A stretch of DNA of 64,000 nt from assembly GCA_029449245.1 (NCBI GenBank), contig JANATF010000001.1:868001-932000 (forward strand). The letters are read 5' to 3'. The translations under genes were made by a program, and so were the position numbers. Below the pieces are notes generated by a model. The model did no database searches. It was not told where the DNA came from and saw only the letters and a program-made list of their open reading frames with translations. Source of the DNA: Mortierella alpina (taxonomy: Eukaryota > Mortierellomycota > Mortierellomycetes > Mortierellales > Mortierellaceae). Positions 34,611 to 44,850 of the stretch are shown in pieces. Each line of letters opens with the position of its first letter. Within the stretch, counting starts at the first letter, position 1.

Positions 34611-35699
34611 GATCGTAACTGTTGATATGAGGGATATGAGCGATGTGCGTAAAGAAGAAAGGAATTTGTGCTGCGTATGAGGTGAATGTCGTAGTGGTCG
34701 TAAGAGTCGTTGCAGTACCGAAAAAAGGGCAGGTGATAATGGGCGTAAATGTTGCTGAGGGTGACCTAGGGTCGTTTCGATGGAAAGTGTGCAGAGGGTA
34801 TGGTGCTATGAGAATGGTTTTATGAGACTGTCGGCGATGTTTGGAAAACTGCACGATGGCGTCGAGCAGCTGAGGGAAGGATGAATGATGATGCGCGAGG
34901 TGACGGAGGAGAGAGAGGCAGGAAGATGCGGCAGAACTGTGGAACGGGTTCAATAATGGTGAAGCAGCGCAAAGCACCGATGTGCAATCAAAAACCTCAT
35001 GATTGCCCAAGTCAACGTGTTCCTGCTGGTCTATTAATGGCGGCCCGATTGCAATGGAGCGTTTGTGTCTGTGCCTGTGGCATTTTGCTGTTGACCCATG
35101 GTGGAACCTGTGGTGTTGTTGATGCGCTTTCAGCTTCCTTTTCGTGCAGTGCACCCAATCGTTCGTTCCTTGTGTTTGTTTGCTCATTTGAACTCAGCGT
35201 TCTATTCAGTTCTGGAGTGCATTAATGTTAAGCACGGCTCAACTCTCGTAGTCTGTGTGGCCATACACTCGCTGCAGTGTTGACAATGCTCATTGATTTC
35301 TGTCAGTCAATACGTTCCCGCTCATCGGCAGGCCAAGTTAAGTTAACTTAACTTGTCGAGTCGATTTAAAATCCCCCCGACAGACCACTGAGCAAACTCA
35401 GCGATCGTTGAGTATCGGTCAAGACGCAGGTACCTTCCAGTTTTACAGATCGGAGCGCGAGCTGACGGGGCTGAAGGCATGTGAGACCGCGCAACATGTC
35501 GCACTACCTCACCGGCTGGCCATGGATGGGCCCAGCTGCAGACAGCGGTGCCGCCAGTAGCGCATGTCCGCTAGCTGGGTTTTGGAGCGGATCCCATTAA
35601 AAGGATGGACAGCAGGCCATCAGCGTTTCTCATTTCATTTCTCTTGCATATCGGCATTACCACCACCGTCCATCCGTGCACCCAAGAACTCAGACCATC
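34611..35699. other. Shared divergent promoter region, GNAT-like gene and BtaA-like gene
   Basis: About 1.1 kb. It holds one perfect 22-bp palindrome (separate entry) about 345 bp before the BtaA-like ATG. Frames on either strand (for example 34570-35187 on the minus strand) are Thr/His/Ser-rich leader-like sequence without domain features. No RNA gene was seen. Confidence 0.5.
35334..35355. promoter_or_regulatory. 22-bp perfect palindrome, candidate regulatory site
   Basis: A perfect inverted repeat without spacer whose core is GTTAAC and whose arms repeat AGTTAA/TTAACT. It sits in the divergent promoter between 34610 and 35700. A palindrome of this length is rare by chance and could bind a dimeric factor; no known motif was matched. 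Confidence 0.4.
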
Positions 35700-37049
35700 A
35701 TGTCATCCACCACATCGAGGTCAGCAGCGCCAGTGGCCCTCCCTCTTCACATCCGCCTCTTCTCGTCAATCATTCAGATGTACCATGCCTCCCTAGGTCG
35801 CAAGACCGTCCAGTCGAGCAAGGATGCGACCGTTGAGGCCAGCGTCGACTTCTCCAAGATCAGATACTCCCAGGTTTGGGAGGACACCAGGCTACTTCGT
35901 CAAGGCCTGCGCTTAAAGCCCAACAGCCGAGTCCTCAGCATCGCCTCTGCAGGCGATAACGCCTTTGCCCTTCTGTTGGATGATGCCCGCGAAGTGGTTG
36001 CTATTGGTAAGAAAACGCAAGCAGTCTGCTGGTCGTAGCATGGATGCACTGCGCTGAAACGGTACTCGAGTTAAGAAAGCTAATGCCACTGTCTCTCGAT
36101 AGACTTTAGCCCTGCTCAGTTGGCACTATGTGGATTGAAGATCGCAGCCTACAAGACTCTAGAGTACAATGAATTCACTCAGCTTCTTGGTTTTGAGTTT
36201 GACGGCCACGACATCGGGGCGGAGGGTCGTGTGGCTCTTTACAAGGAAAAGGTTCGACCAGCGCTGACCAACGAGGAGTACCGCGCCTACTGGGACGAGA
36301 ACCTGGATCTGATCCGCAACAAGATCATCCACATTGGCCGTCTCGAGAAGTTCTTTGGACTTTACCGCAAGTACGTTCTACCATTGTCTCACTACAAGTC
36401 CACGACCCGCACACTTCTCGACAGCAAGGACCAAGCAAAGCAGATCAAGTTTTTCGATTCGATCTGGAGTACATGGATCTGGCGTGCTGGAGCCAGAGCG
36501 TTCTTTGGTCAAATGTCTCTTGGGCATCTTGGCCGTGATCCCAAGTTTTTTGAGCATGTGCGCTTGGACGTCGGAGCCTTCTTGCTCGGAAAAATTAGCA
36601 ATGGTATCCGCAACATCCCTATCTGGGACAACTACTACGCAGAATACGTCTTCACAGGCCAACAGTCCGGAAACAATGGTCTGCCTGACTACTTGGTTAA
36701 GGAGAACTATGAGATCATCCGATCCAGAATCGACCGGGTCAAGCTCGTCCGTGCAGATGTGCTCAAATACCTCGAATCTGAAGAGAGCGGCCACTTTGAT
36801 GGATATAACCTCTCGGATATTTTCGAGTGGATGAGTGAGGATCTCTTCAAGACGTTCTTGACCGCTATCCACAAGAAGGGCACCAAGGATGCGCGCATTT
36901 GTTACTGGAACCTGTTTGTCCCAAGAGAGAGACCAGAGGATCTCAAGCACTTGATTCGCTCAGAGGCTGAGTTGGCCGATGCTGCTACAGCCAAGGACCG
37001 CACCTACTTTTACCGCCGGTTCGTGATCGAGACCATTTTGAAGGAGTAA
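35700..37049 (+). CDS. BtaA-type S-adenosylmethionine:diacylglycerol 3-amino-3-carboxypropyltransferase (DUF3419)
   Basis: Two exons, 35700-36006 and 36103-37049, 417 aa. The family start (VDFSKIRYSQVWEDTRLL) is followed by a SAM-binding Rossmann strand (RVLSIASAGDNAFALLL) and, across the intron, DFSPAQLALCGLK. The rest has the BtaA pattern (LGRDPKFFEHV, NYYAEYVFTG, LSDIFEWM, ARICYWNLFVPR). BtaA transfers the 3-amino-3-carboxypropyl group of SAM to diacylglycerol, the first step to the betaine lipid DGTS, a phosphorus-free membrane lipid. Many fungi carry BtaA fused to the N-methyltransferase BtaB; here the protein begins and ends with the BtaA part and no BtaB is in the window. Start: an ATG at 35700 after a CCATC leader; no better upstream ATG exists. 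Confidence 0.88.
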
Positions 37050-37097
37050 GGCTCTTGAAGTCGTGCTCCCCACAAGTAGAACAAAGCAGAATATTGT

Positions 37098-37103
37098 AAT
37101 AAA
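37098..37103 (+). terminator. Polyadenylation signal, BtaA-like gene
   Basis: AATAAA 49 nt after the stop codon, followed by a CA-rich region. Confidence 0.5.
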
Positions 37104-37440
37104 AACACGCATACTCATACCTACACGCATGCCTCACACTTGCACTCACATCCACACGGGTATGTGCTGAACTTTAGTTGCTACGGGCTGGCCCTTCTCT
37201 GAAGCGAGGAGAGTAAAAACCGTCCGACTTGGTAGCTCATGAGTGCATGGTATTGTTCATGGCACTGTTCGAAAAGAAGAGGTTGATGCAAAATTGAATG
37301 TTTATTTCGTCTGAAGATATGCTGATTGTCGAAGTGTGAAGTCTTTGTTGCGGTGTAAGAGAAATGCAGATCATGCTGAGAGATGTAATTGATTCTACCA
37401 TGACAGAATTATGCAGGATGTGTTTTTTTTTCTCGCTATA
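37104..37440. other. Intergenic region, no gene seen
   Basis: About 340 bp between convergent stops. It holds a CA/CT-rich stretch at 37104-37155, then AT-richer sequence. Nothing else was recognised. Confidence 0.5.
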
Positions 37441-38685
37441 TCACAACTTGGACTCGTACAAGACCTTGTCGCGGTGAGAACGCAGTGGCCCCATACGCTT
37501 CAATTGCGCCTCGACTGAGCTCAAGATGCGAGGCAGCCAGTCGATTTGCTTGAAAGAGTTGGAGATGCCATACATGGCCACTCTAAGCGATGCAAAGTCC
37601 ATGAGTGCAATCTTGGCCACCTCATAGTACTCCATTGAGGAAGGCACCCTGACGTGGCAAACGGATGCAAAGTGTTTTCGCTGGCTTTCGAAGGACGCCT
37701 GAAGAGCCAGGCGGTGGTACTCGATGTAATGCGGCCATTCCGTGGAACCTGGTGGCAGCACAAACGACAGCAGCTCGACCACATCCCTCTGTGGGACATG
37801 GCAGCAGGCCAGCTCCCAATCGTAGGCACAGAGCTGTTGAGCGCCGGTGGTGTGATCCACACGCAGGCAAATGTTGCGAGTGTTAAAATCGCCATGAATC
37901 TGTTTAATGTGAAACTTGCCGTTAGCCATGACCTAGTGTACTGTCTTACATGGTTCTCGAGGACCCTGAACCCCATGCATCATGCAGAGAGAGATAGAGA
38001 GAGAGAGAGAGATCCAACTTACCAATGTTCTAGGACTCCTCTCGAGGGTGGCCCAGTACTCGTCCGAATGAGCCAGATAGTCCAGCATATGCTGTGACAA
38101 AAACTGGGTGAACAGGTGTGGATCGTTCTTGTGGTTCGTCTTCACCATAGCCTCATAAGTTGGTCTCAGCACCTTCATCATGGGGCGGGTCGGGTTCTCA
38201 AGAAAGCTCATCTCCAGGATTCTCTTCTCCTGGCCCAAGAACTGAGCATGAAACGAGGCCAAGTCCCTCAAGGCAAGGTGGATGTCATCCGCAGACCAGG
38301 TTGAAAGAGCATTATCCGTGCTATTCATGTGCGTGATGTTGCCCAGGGCCGGGTTAAGGTACTCGAGACAGAGCGCGTAGAGCTGCTGGGAGTCGTTGCG
38401 CAGGACATTGTAGACCTTGGTCGAGATCCTTTCCATAGCTCCACCGACCTGCCATGCAAGCTCTGCGAGTTCAATTTCACGAATGTGGCTGTTCCGGAAT
38501 CCAGTCAGGTCCTTGACTTGATCGTACTCCTCTGCAATATCACCTCCCTGCAGCTGCGCCATGATGTTGGTGAGTTCGATCAGAGCCGTATCGATGGGCT
38601 TGGATTTGATGACCACCCAGAGTTGACCCTCTTCAGTCTGGGCGGCTGCTTCTGAGCGGCTGGTCGTTGCGATAGAGAGGGTTCC

Positions 38686-38725
<40 letters not shown>

Positions 38726-39099
38726 GGGATAAATGCAGGGTATCGGGTGTAGGTGGTCCTTGGCAGTTGTTGATACTCGATCCTGTACAAAAAATGTCCG
38801 GTCATGTCATTCATCGGGCACGGTTCGTCTGCAGGTTGCGATGTCTGCAGGGTCGCGCTGCTTGAATTGGACGATGAGGTGTGTTCGATGGGGCCAAAGT
38901 CAGCATTGTAGTCCTCATCCTCATCGTCGTCGCCTGAGCTGATGTTACTGAGGATGCTTGCAGACGAATCCAACTCCTCTTCTGACCAGCTTTTGGTCCA
39001 TGCTGTACGAGGACCGAGGGCGCGGTCAACGATGGTCTGAAAAAAGTCTTGGTTGAGGATGGTCCGGTTCATACCGGTCTTAAACATGGCAGTCGTCAT
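37441..39099 (-). CDS. Aminoglycoside-phosphotransferase/choline-kinase-fold protein
   Basis: Two exons in transcript order: 39099-38023 and 37932-37441, giving 522 aa. The kinase catalytic block is IHGDFNTRNICL (HGDxxxxN) and the metal-binding block is YDWELA, both in the second exon, as in APH, choline kinase and ecdysteroid-kinase-like families. The N-terminal lobe contains an acidic stretch and a 13-Ser run encoded by a GAT/ATC microsatellite (38686-38724), so the ATP-binding lobe is hard to delimit. The substrate is unknown. An upstream in-frame ATG at 39282 would add 61 residues translated from T/C-rich sequence that looks like a leader, so 39099 was preferred. The intron starts in a GA dinucleotide run (37986-38011). 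Confidence 0.82.
38686..38724. repeat. GAT trinucleotide microsatellite in the APH-like gene
   Basis: About 13 tandem triplets on the + strand, read on the minus strand as a polyserine run. In-frame, so length polymorphism should be tolerated. Confidence 0.85.
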
Positions 39100-41213
39100 A
39101 GTGTTCTTTGATGGGAGGATGTGATAGTAAAATGAATGCAAAGAGAGGTTTGGGAGAGATGTATGAAAGAAAAGAGCAAGGAAGGCGTGCAATGTACAGA
39201 AGAAAAAGAGAGGGAAAAAGGGTGTTACAGCTGACGCCAAAGGCCCTAAAATAAGACTTCCGTTGCACTTGAGAGATGGCATATCATGAGCAGATCATTA
39301 TTTCATCCGCGTTACTCGCCCGCCCTGTGATTTATTTTGCAAGTGTTGACGGGGCAGCGCATGAACTTTCGTTCCGCAGACACCTATTGCGCGATGACCA
39401 TATCATCCTGGCTTGATAGTGACACCAGCAAGCCTCTGGAGTAAGTGTCCGTGTGTTTCGGCCATACGAATCAAAAACAAGTGCGAGAATAGCCGACGAT
39501 AGGAAAGAGCATGGCCGAGGTCAGGATAAATGCCTCGATAGTCAGTATGCTTTGAATAGAAATGCACTTGCTTCTATCAGATAACAATGAGTGCTGATTG
39601 ATCCTTACCTTAAAATTGAACATTGATGAATACCTTAATCTTCATCAACTTTCATTTCTTGCACATCAAGTCCGCTTTCTCGTGTATACATGCGTATGTA
39701 TGTTTAGGACATTACGACGGTTTATTTGATTCCTAACGTCTCAGGAACCAGAGTCAGCAAAATCTAATAGTATGATCTAAGCTTGACCGTGGAACTGCAC
39801 GTCAGCGGCCATGTGTATGGCATCGCACCATAACCCCGAGAGACGAGGCTTTGACGCCTGTTGCTTAATATGCGGCAGTGGCACGGATAATTTTGAGTGG
39901 TTCAGCGCTGCAACCTCCGAGGCGAGAAACGGAGCGGGTTGCGCCCGATCGTGCATGTCCTTCGAGGTCATACGCGGCCTATTTCCTCTCCGCAGCATTT
40001 TTTTACATATGACTTTGCCGCGATACACTTGCCTGGCACCGCGATTAATGAAGTATTAATGCGGTGGTGATGCTAAGGGCTCTGTGGCGCCTCACTGCGC
40101 AACTAAGGCCATGGTTCAAACCCTGTAGGTGTGTCTGGACGCACAATGGGCTGAACAGGTGCTGCACAAGCAATACAAGTCCCGTACGAGGAATCGAGGG
40201 AGCCGGTTGACATATGCATCTGTTGACCTGATTAGAGGTACATTGCTGGTTCTTTCGCGCTCTCAGAAGGCACCTATCACGCCCCGATCTCGACAGTCTT
40301 CTACAGCTCTGCTCGCAGAGTCTTCCACACGCTCATCAAAGCTCATCGAAAATACGACCTAAGATGGAAGGAGTGACAGAGGAGGCTTCTCTCTAATTTA
40401 GAGTCCTACTCGGCATGGGCCACGATTCGATTTGCTCTCTTGCTCATGTGGATGTCGGTTACAATACACATACTTAAATATTGAATGAGTTAAGAAGATT
40501 GCTAAAGTCTTTGTTCAATCACCAGCATAGTTTACGGTGAAGCTCATCTGCTTCAATACCTTAAGAGCGATCTTTAAATTAAAATTTTAAGCTACCGAGG
40601 CACCTTATTGAAACAATAATGCCAGGTGAAGGATTGTCTATCATTTTCGGCACGGAGGCAGCAGTGCTCTCATTTCTTTTCACATTTGCTATCGCCCATG
40701 TTATCCTGGTATTCCCAGGACTAGAACAAAAATGCTTGTAATCTGCGCCAAAAAGAAAAACGCGGGCACTGACCCAGAGCCCTCCGTTTCATTCTTTATT
40801 ATCGCGCTGCATGTGAAGTAAACAAACGAACAGTGACGTGCAACCAAGGCAAGCGCCTGTAACGGTCGGGCTGGTATATGGAGCCCTGGATATCCTCATG
40901 TTGGTACGGATTGCCTTGGAAACGCTGCTATCATCGGCACCATGCCGTCGGGGTAGATTAGTTATCAAACTCAGCAGCTTCTGGCGTGCGGCTAATAGTT
41001 GATTAGACTGATTACCCAGACCCCGATGCCCGAGACCTTGCTGCTGCTGCTAATTATGATGATGGCACACTGCGATGGCAAGCACAATGACAGCAATGTA
41101 CTTGTCAAGATATCCTTGGCATCTTCGGACTGATGGCATTGCAAAAGCATTTATTGGATTTCACAGACTACTGTAACGACAAACGACAATATGACGCGTG
41201 TGTGTATCACGCA
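39100..41213. other. Gene-poor intergenic stretch
   Basis: About 2.1 kb, AT-richer than the genes, with short disrupted frames. It holds a coding-like remnant at 40236-40376 (separate entry). A tRNA B-box-like string near 40113 does not fold into a tRNA. No intact gene or transposon was recognised. Confidence 0.5.
40236..40376 (+). pseudogene. Orphan coding-like C-terminal fragment
   Basis: After GATTAG a 46-codon frame runs to TGA with GC-rich third positions (RYIAGSFALSEG, then TVFYSSARRVFHTLIKAHRK, ending DLRWKE). It reads like the end of a real protein. The frame immediately upstream (from 40129) is a different one, so it is either a last exon or a frameshifted remnant. I do not recognise the family. 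Confidence 0.3.
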
Positions 41214-42162
41214 TTACTGACGGCTGGATGGGTTATGGAACTCATGCACATGGTCGATATGGAGCCCCTCCACGTTGTAGTCGTGCGCTGGAAAAATGGT
41301 GTCGACGTCGTCCTTGAGCGACAAGATCTTATCAATGGCCTTCATTGCATTCCCCCAGTGGCAGGTTGACATAGCGAGAGGCCCAGAGATGCATGGGATC
41401 TTGGACCAAAGTGGCATGGTTGCAATATTCATCACAGCATCACCCACCATGATTGACCGAGTGGGGATATGCAGGTACGAAGCTGAGCCTGGTGCAGCGG
41501 ATAGGTGTTTTTCCCATCACATGGTAGTAGGAGGAACAAGTGACCATTAGATGACCCTTCACACTCCAGCACCTAGAAAAAAAAATCTTTGGCGACGACA
41601 AAAATCATGAGCACAAACCTGGAGTGTGTCCTGGTGTCTCGACAAACTTGAGGACATGTTCAAACTCCCATTGATCCCCGTCGCGCAGGGTGACAGTGCG
41701 CTCATGTGGAATCCTGACGTCGGCTTCATGTGAAAAGTGCTTGAGCAAAGAAAACGTCCATGTGTCGGATGTGCATGACCGGAAACTTTTGCCGTCGCAG
41801 ATAAATGGCTTCTCCTCCTCGTGCACCACGACCTTGGCCTCTGGGTATTTCTCCAGCAGGGCTGGAGTTGCACCTGTGTGGTCGATATGGGCGTGCGTGA
41901 TGCAGATGTAGCGGAGCTGGTCCTTTTCATGGGTCAGGACTTGGTCAATGGCCTTGAGGAGTGTGTCGACCTGCATTGGAGCTCCGGAGTCCACCAGCAG
42001 CCAATCGTGGGCTGGGTCCGAGCCCTGCTCGAGGGAGTCGCCGCGGACCAAAAATGTAGCGACAGGAACCTGGACACCGACGGATACTTGCCAGATGATG
42101 GTGCAGCGCCAGAGTCCAGGGCGCACTTCAACAAACTTGTCGAGGTCAGGAAGATTGTGCAT
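41214..42162 (-). CDS. Metallo-beta-lactamase-fold hydrolase
   Basis: Two exons in transcript order: 42162-41619 and 41482-41214, giving 270 aa. All metal-binding motifs are present in order: DSGAP (strand before motif 1), THAHIDHTG (HxHxDH), ETPGHTPG (His), VGDAV (Asp) and FPAHDY (His). The intron was placed so that TPG joins to ASYLHIP, closing the frame; two nearer AG sites give stops. Members of this group (LACTB2/glyoxalase-II-like) hydrolyse thioesters, lactones, phosphodiesters or nucleic acids. The sequence does not fix the substrate. The leader upstream (42163-42330) is GA-rich on the + strand; the in-frame ATG at 42162 gives a conventional short N terminus before the first strand. 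Confidence 0.85.
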
Positions 42163-43319
42163 TGAAACTGAAGAGAGAGACGGAGATGGAGAGAGAAATG
42201 GAGAATGGAAGAGCTGAAGGGAGATCAATGAATGAATGAGTAGATTGGAGAGAGAGGAATGGGAAAGAGGAAGCGATAGTGAGAGAAAGCGCTTGGTCAA
42301 ACAGAGACGCTGCGGAAAGAGGGCGAAGGGCACACCTGCTCTTGTGGCTCTCTACGCCCAACCGTAAACTTGGCTGTGTGCCTGTGTCTCTTTTGCTTTT
42401 TAATTCTAGTGTGGTTAGCTTCAGAACACGCTCGGGGAGACCGTGAACTGGTAGGGTGACCGCAGACCAGCATTTGAACTTTGATCGTGCATCGGGAGTC
42501 TTTTTGAATTCCTCTCCATGTCGGTATTGCCTCGGCCTTGCTTCACACCCATTAACATTTCCATATGCTTGGGGTCCGAGTACTTTCCGAGATGCTTCAG
42601 CAGGAAGAGTGAGGAGTGTGTATCAATCACATTCTGGTGCCATAGTGGGTGTAACCGGAGAGCCAAAGCTTCGCTGATATCCGTCGTGGATTGCTCCTTC
42701 TCCATCGCTACTATTGAATGATCCATGTTCCTTGAGCCGTAAGGTCTCGTATATTCCTGCCCTAAGATTGCCTCCAGTTGGAAGACCTCGCGGTTCTCGT
42801 GCAATTGCGATGATCACCAGGTGTGCCATATTTGGACGCGTTGCAGGGATGACGATCTCCGTCTGCCCGGCTAGCCTTCTCTTTTCGGTAGACTATGTAT
42901 CAGCTTAGCAGCCCTGTACTATTTATCCAGCGTAGAGAAACGTGTCGATTGATCTGGTGGCATGCACTTCTCCGGAGCGTAGCGTACTCACTGGCGTGGG
43001 TGGTCAGGTGTAGTGTATGTTGACATCGCGACCCGTTCGTCAAAGGCAGGCCGGGAAGCTTGCAGGCTGTCAATTTGCAATTCAAGCGGCTCGGACAATT
43101 GTCCTCGTTTTGAACGGGCCAGGTTGACCATACCTCTCGCATCGAATCCATTCTCGCCCTATTCGCAAATATCGCTGATGGGGGTGGACATATGCATGGA
43201 ACGCACACTATATGGTAATGTATAGGCAGAGGACAAACAGTATACCATTAGACAAGAATGGACTAAAGATTTAGTGCCTGACTTGAGTGTCTATTTTTCT
43301 ACTAATGCCCCTGAATCTG
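42163..43319. other. Intergenic region between MBL gene and palindrome
   Basis: About 1.15 kb holding the MBL promoter and a decayed phosphotransferase-like fragment (42471-42592). A coding-like minus-strand frame around 42640-42830 is of unknown origin. No complete gene was seen. Confidence 0.5.
42471..42592 (-). pseudogene. Decayed fragment of a PEP-utiliser/RPH-like gene
   Basis: On the minus strand this reads LGKYSDPKHMEMLMGVKQGR, close to the segment LGKFSDPKHMETMMGVKQGQ of the gene at the right edge (minus strand, 63497-63620). The nucleotide match is obvious along about 120 nt. The fragment has one three-base deletion (loss of a codon after GVKQG), a one-base deletion just after the Met-Glu codons and a one-base insertion further on, so it is not functional. 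Flanking homology fades on both sides. It is either a relic of a local duplication or of another paralogue. Confidence 0.8.
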
Positions 43320-44620
43320 CATCCTCGGCCAGATCTTAGGATGCTTCGACCAGTGCCGAAATGCTTATATTGCGATGCTACCGGTGCGGTGGGTTTGTCC
43401 AGAGCAAACTCGATCGTCCAAGCTGCTTGAATCGCAATTATAACCAGTTTCAAGAATCGGCAAGATTCCCGTCTCCATCGCAAAAGGCCCTGGCTTTGCC
43501 AAACGGATCGATTCCGCAACTCAGATGGTGAAGATGAGTAAACCAAAAGAATACCTGGCGTGATGCAGCACACTCCGAGGGCTCGAGAAAAGTCGATAAA
43601 ATGATCAAGCGCCGAAAAAAGTTCATTAGCAAAGTCACCCACTATGCTGAGGCCATATGCTTAAAGAGAGCCGTGGGAGCCGCGATGGATCTCTATAACT
43701 TTAGGGTGGACTCGCCAGCGGTGCTAGGCACTCATTGCGATCCGCTACGACTCCATGGTACGCTCCATGGTGTTATTGCAGCATTATATGTCATTTTGCA
43801 TAGCACACAAACCTAAAAAAAGCACTGGCTCACTGTGCCTGAGATCCCAGGCACTTGCATATGGGCCATAGCAACCAAATGGCGCCTCTTATTGGCCGAT
43901 CAGGGCCGATTCTTGCAAATGCCCGTCGACTAGTGCCGAAATGCGTATAATGCGTATAATGCGATACTGCTGGTATGGTGGACTTGTCCAGAGCAAGCTC
44001 GATCGTTCCAGCTGCTTGAATTGCATTTATAACCAATTTCAAGAATCGGCAAGATTCGCCATCGAAATGAGCCCTCTCCTTGACGAACGAGACGATTCAG
44101 CGACCCAGATTGCGAAGATGAGCAAACTAAGAAAAGAGTGCCGGGCGCGATGCAGCACACTTCCAGGGTTCGAGAAAAGTCGATGCAATGACCAAAGACT
44201 GAATTAGCAAAGTCGCACTCCAAAGCTGTGGTCATACGATAACGATCAGGGAGAGAGAGAGCCCCCGGACTCAAGATGGCTGCCTGGTGCCTTTGGTAAC
44301 GGTGCTAGGCACTCAAAGCGATCCGGTAGGACTCAGTTGCGCGCTGCATGGTGTTTATACAGCATTATATGTCATTTTGCATAGCGCACAAACCTAAATT
44401 GAAGCACCGGCCCATTGTGCTTGAGATCCCAGGCACTTGCATATGGGCCATAGCAGCCATATGATGCCTCTCATTGGCCGATCAGAGCTGGATCTTAGGG
44501 ATGCTCGTCGACTAGTACCGAAGCGCTTATAATGCGATACTGTCGGCACGGTGGGCTTGTCCAGAGCGAGCTCGATCGTCCGCGCTGCTTGAATCGCAAT
44601 TATAAACAATTTCAAGAATC
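43320..44620 (+). repeat. Left arm of a large palindrome, three ~580-bp tandem units
   Basis: Contains three direct copies of a ~580-bp unit. A shared anchor, GTCGACTAGT or a close variant, recurs at 43345-43354, 43925-43934 and 44507-44516. Units share further blocks such as CAAGAATCGGCAAGATT, GCATATGGGCCATAGCA and GTGCTAGGCACTCA. The same units recur inverted in the right arm. No intact protein is encoded; short frames in the units are frameshifted relative to one another. Confidence 0.9.
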
Positions 44621-44850
44621 GGCAAGATTCTCATCTCCATCGCAAAGGGCTCTGGCTTTGCCGAACAGGTCGATTCCGCAACTCAGATGGTGTAGGTGAG
44701 TAAACCAAGAAAAGAATACCTGATGTGATGCAGCACACTCCCAGGGCTCGAGAAAAGTCGACGGAGTGATCAGGCGCCAAAAAACTCCGCGAGTCCAAGA
44801 TCGCACACACAAAAGTGGTACAACCGTTTAACATTAGGTTTGTGTGCTGT
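44621..44850. repeat. Palindrome spacer
   Basis: About 230 bp between the arms. The left ~170 bp continues the tandem unit (it resembles 43440-43610 and the outer right unit). The last ~60 bp joins an AGGTTTGTG block directly to the ATTCTTGAAATTGG end of the right arm, which looks like a deletion junction. Confidence 0.7.

Noticed and set aside
34570-35187. 205-aa minus-strand frame upstream of the GNAT-like gene
   Set aside because: Thr/His/Ser-rich translation of a CT-rich leader, overlapping the chosen start.
39100-39282. 61-residue upstream extension of the APH-like protein from an ATG at 39282
   Set aside because: The translated stretch is T/C-rich leader sequence giving a Phe/Leu/Ser string; the ATG at 39099 gives a normal start.
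40079-40135. tRNA- or SINE-like string with a B-box-like GGTTCAAACCC
   Set aside because: The T-stem bases do not pair, the A-box spacing is too short, there is no anticodon arm, and the acceptor ends do not match.
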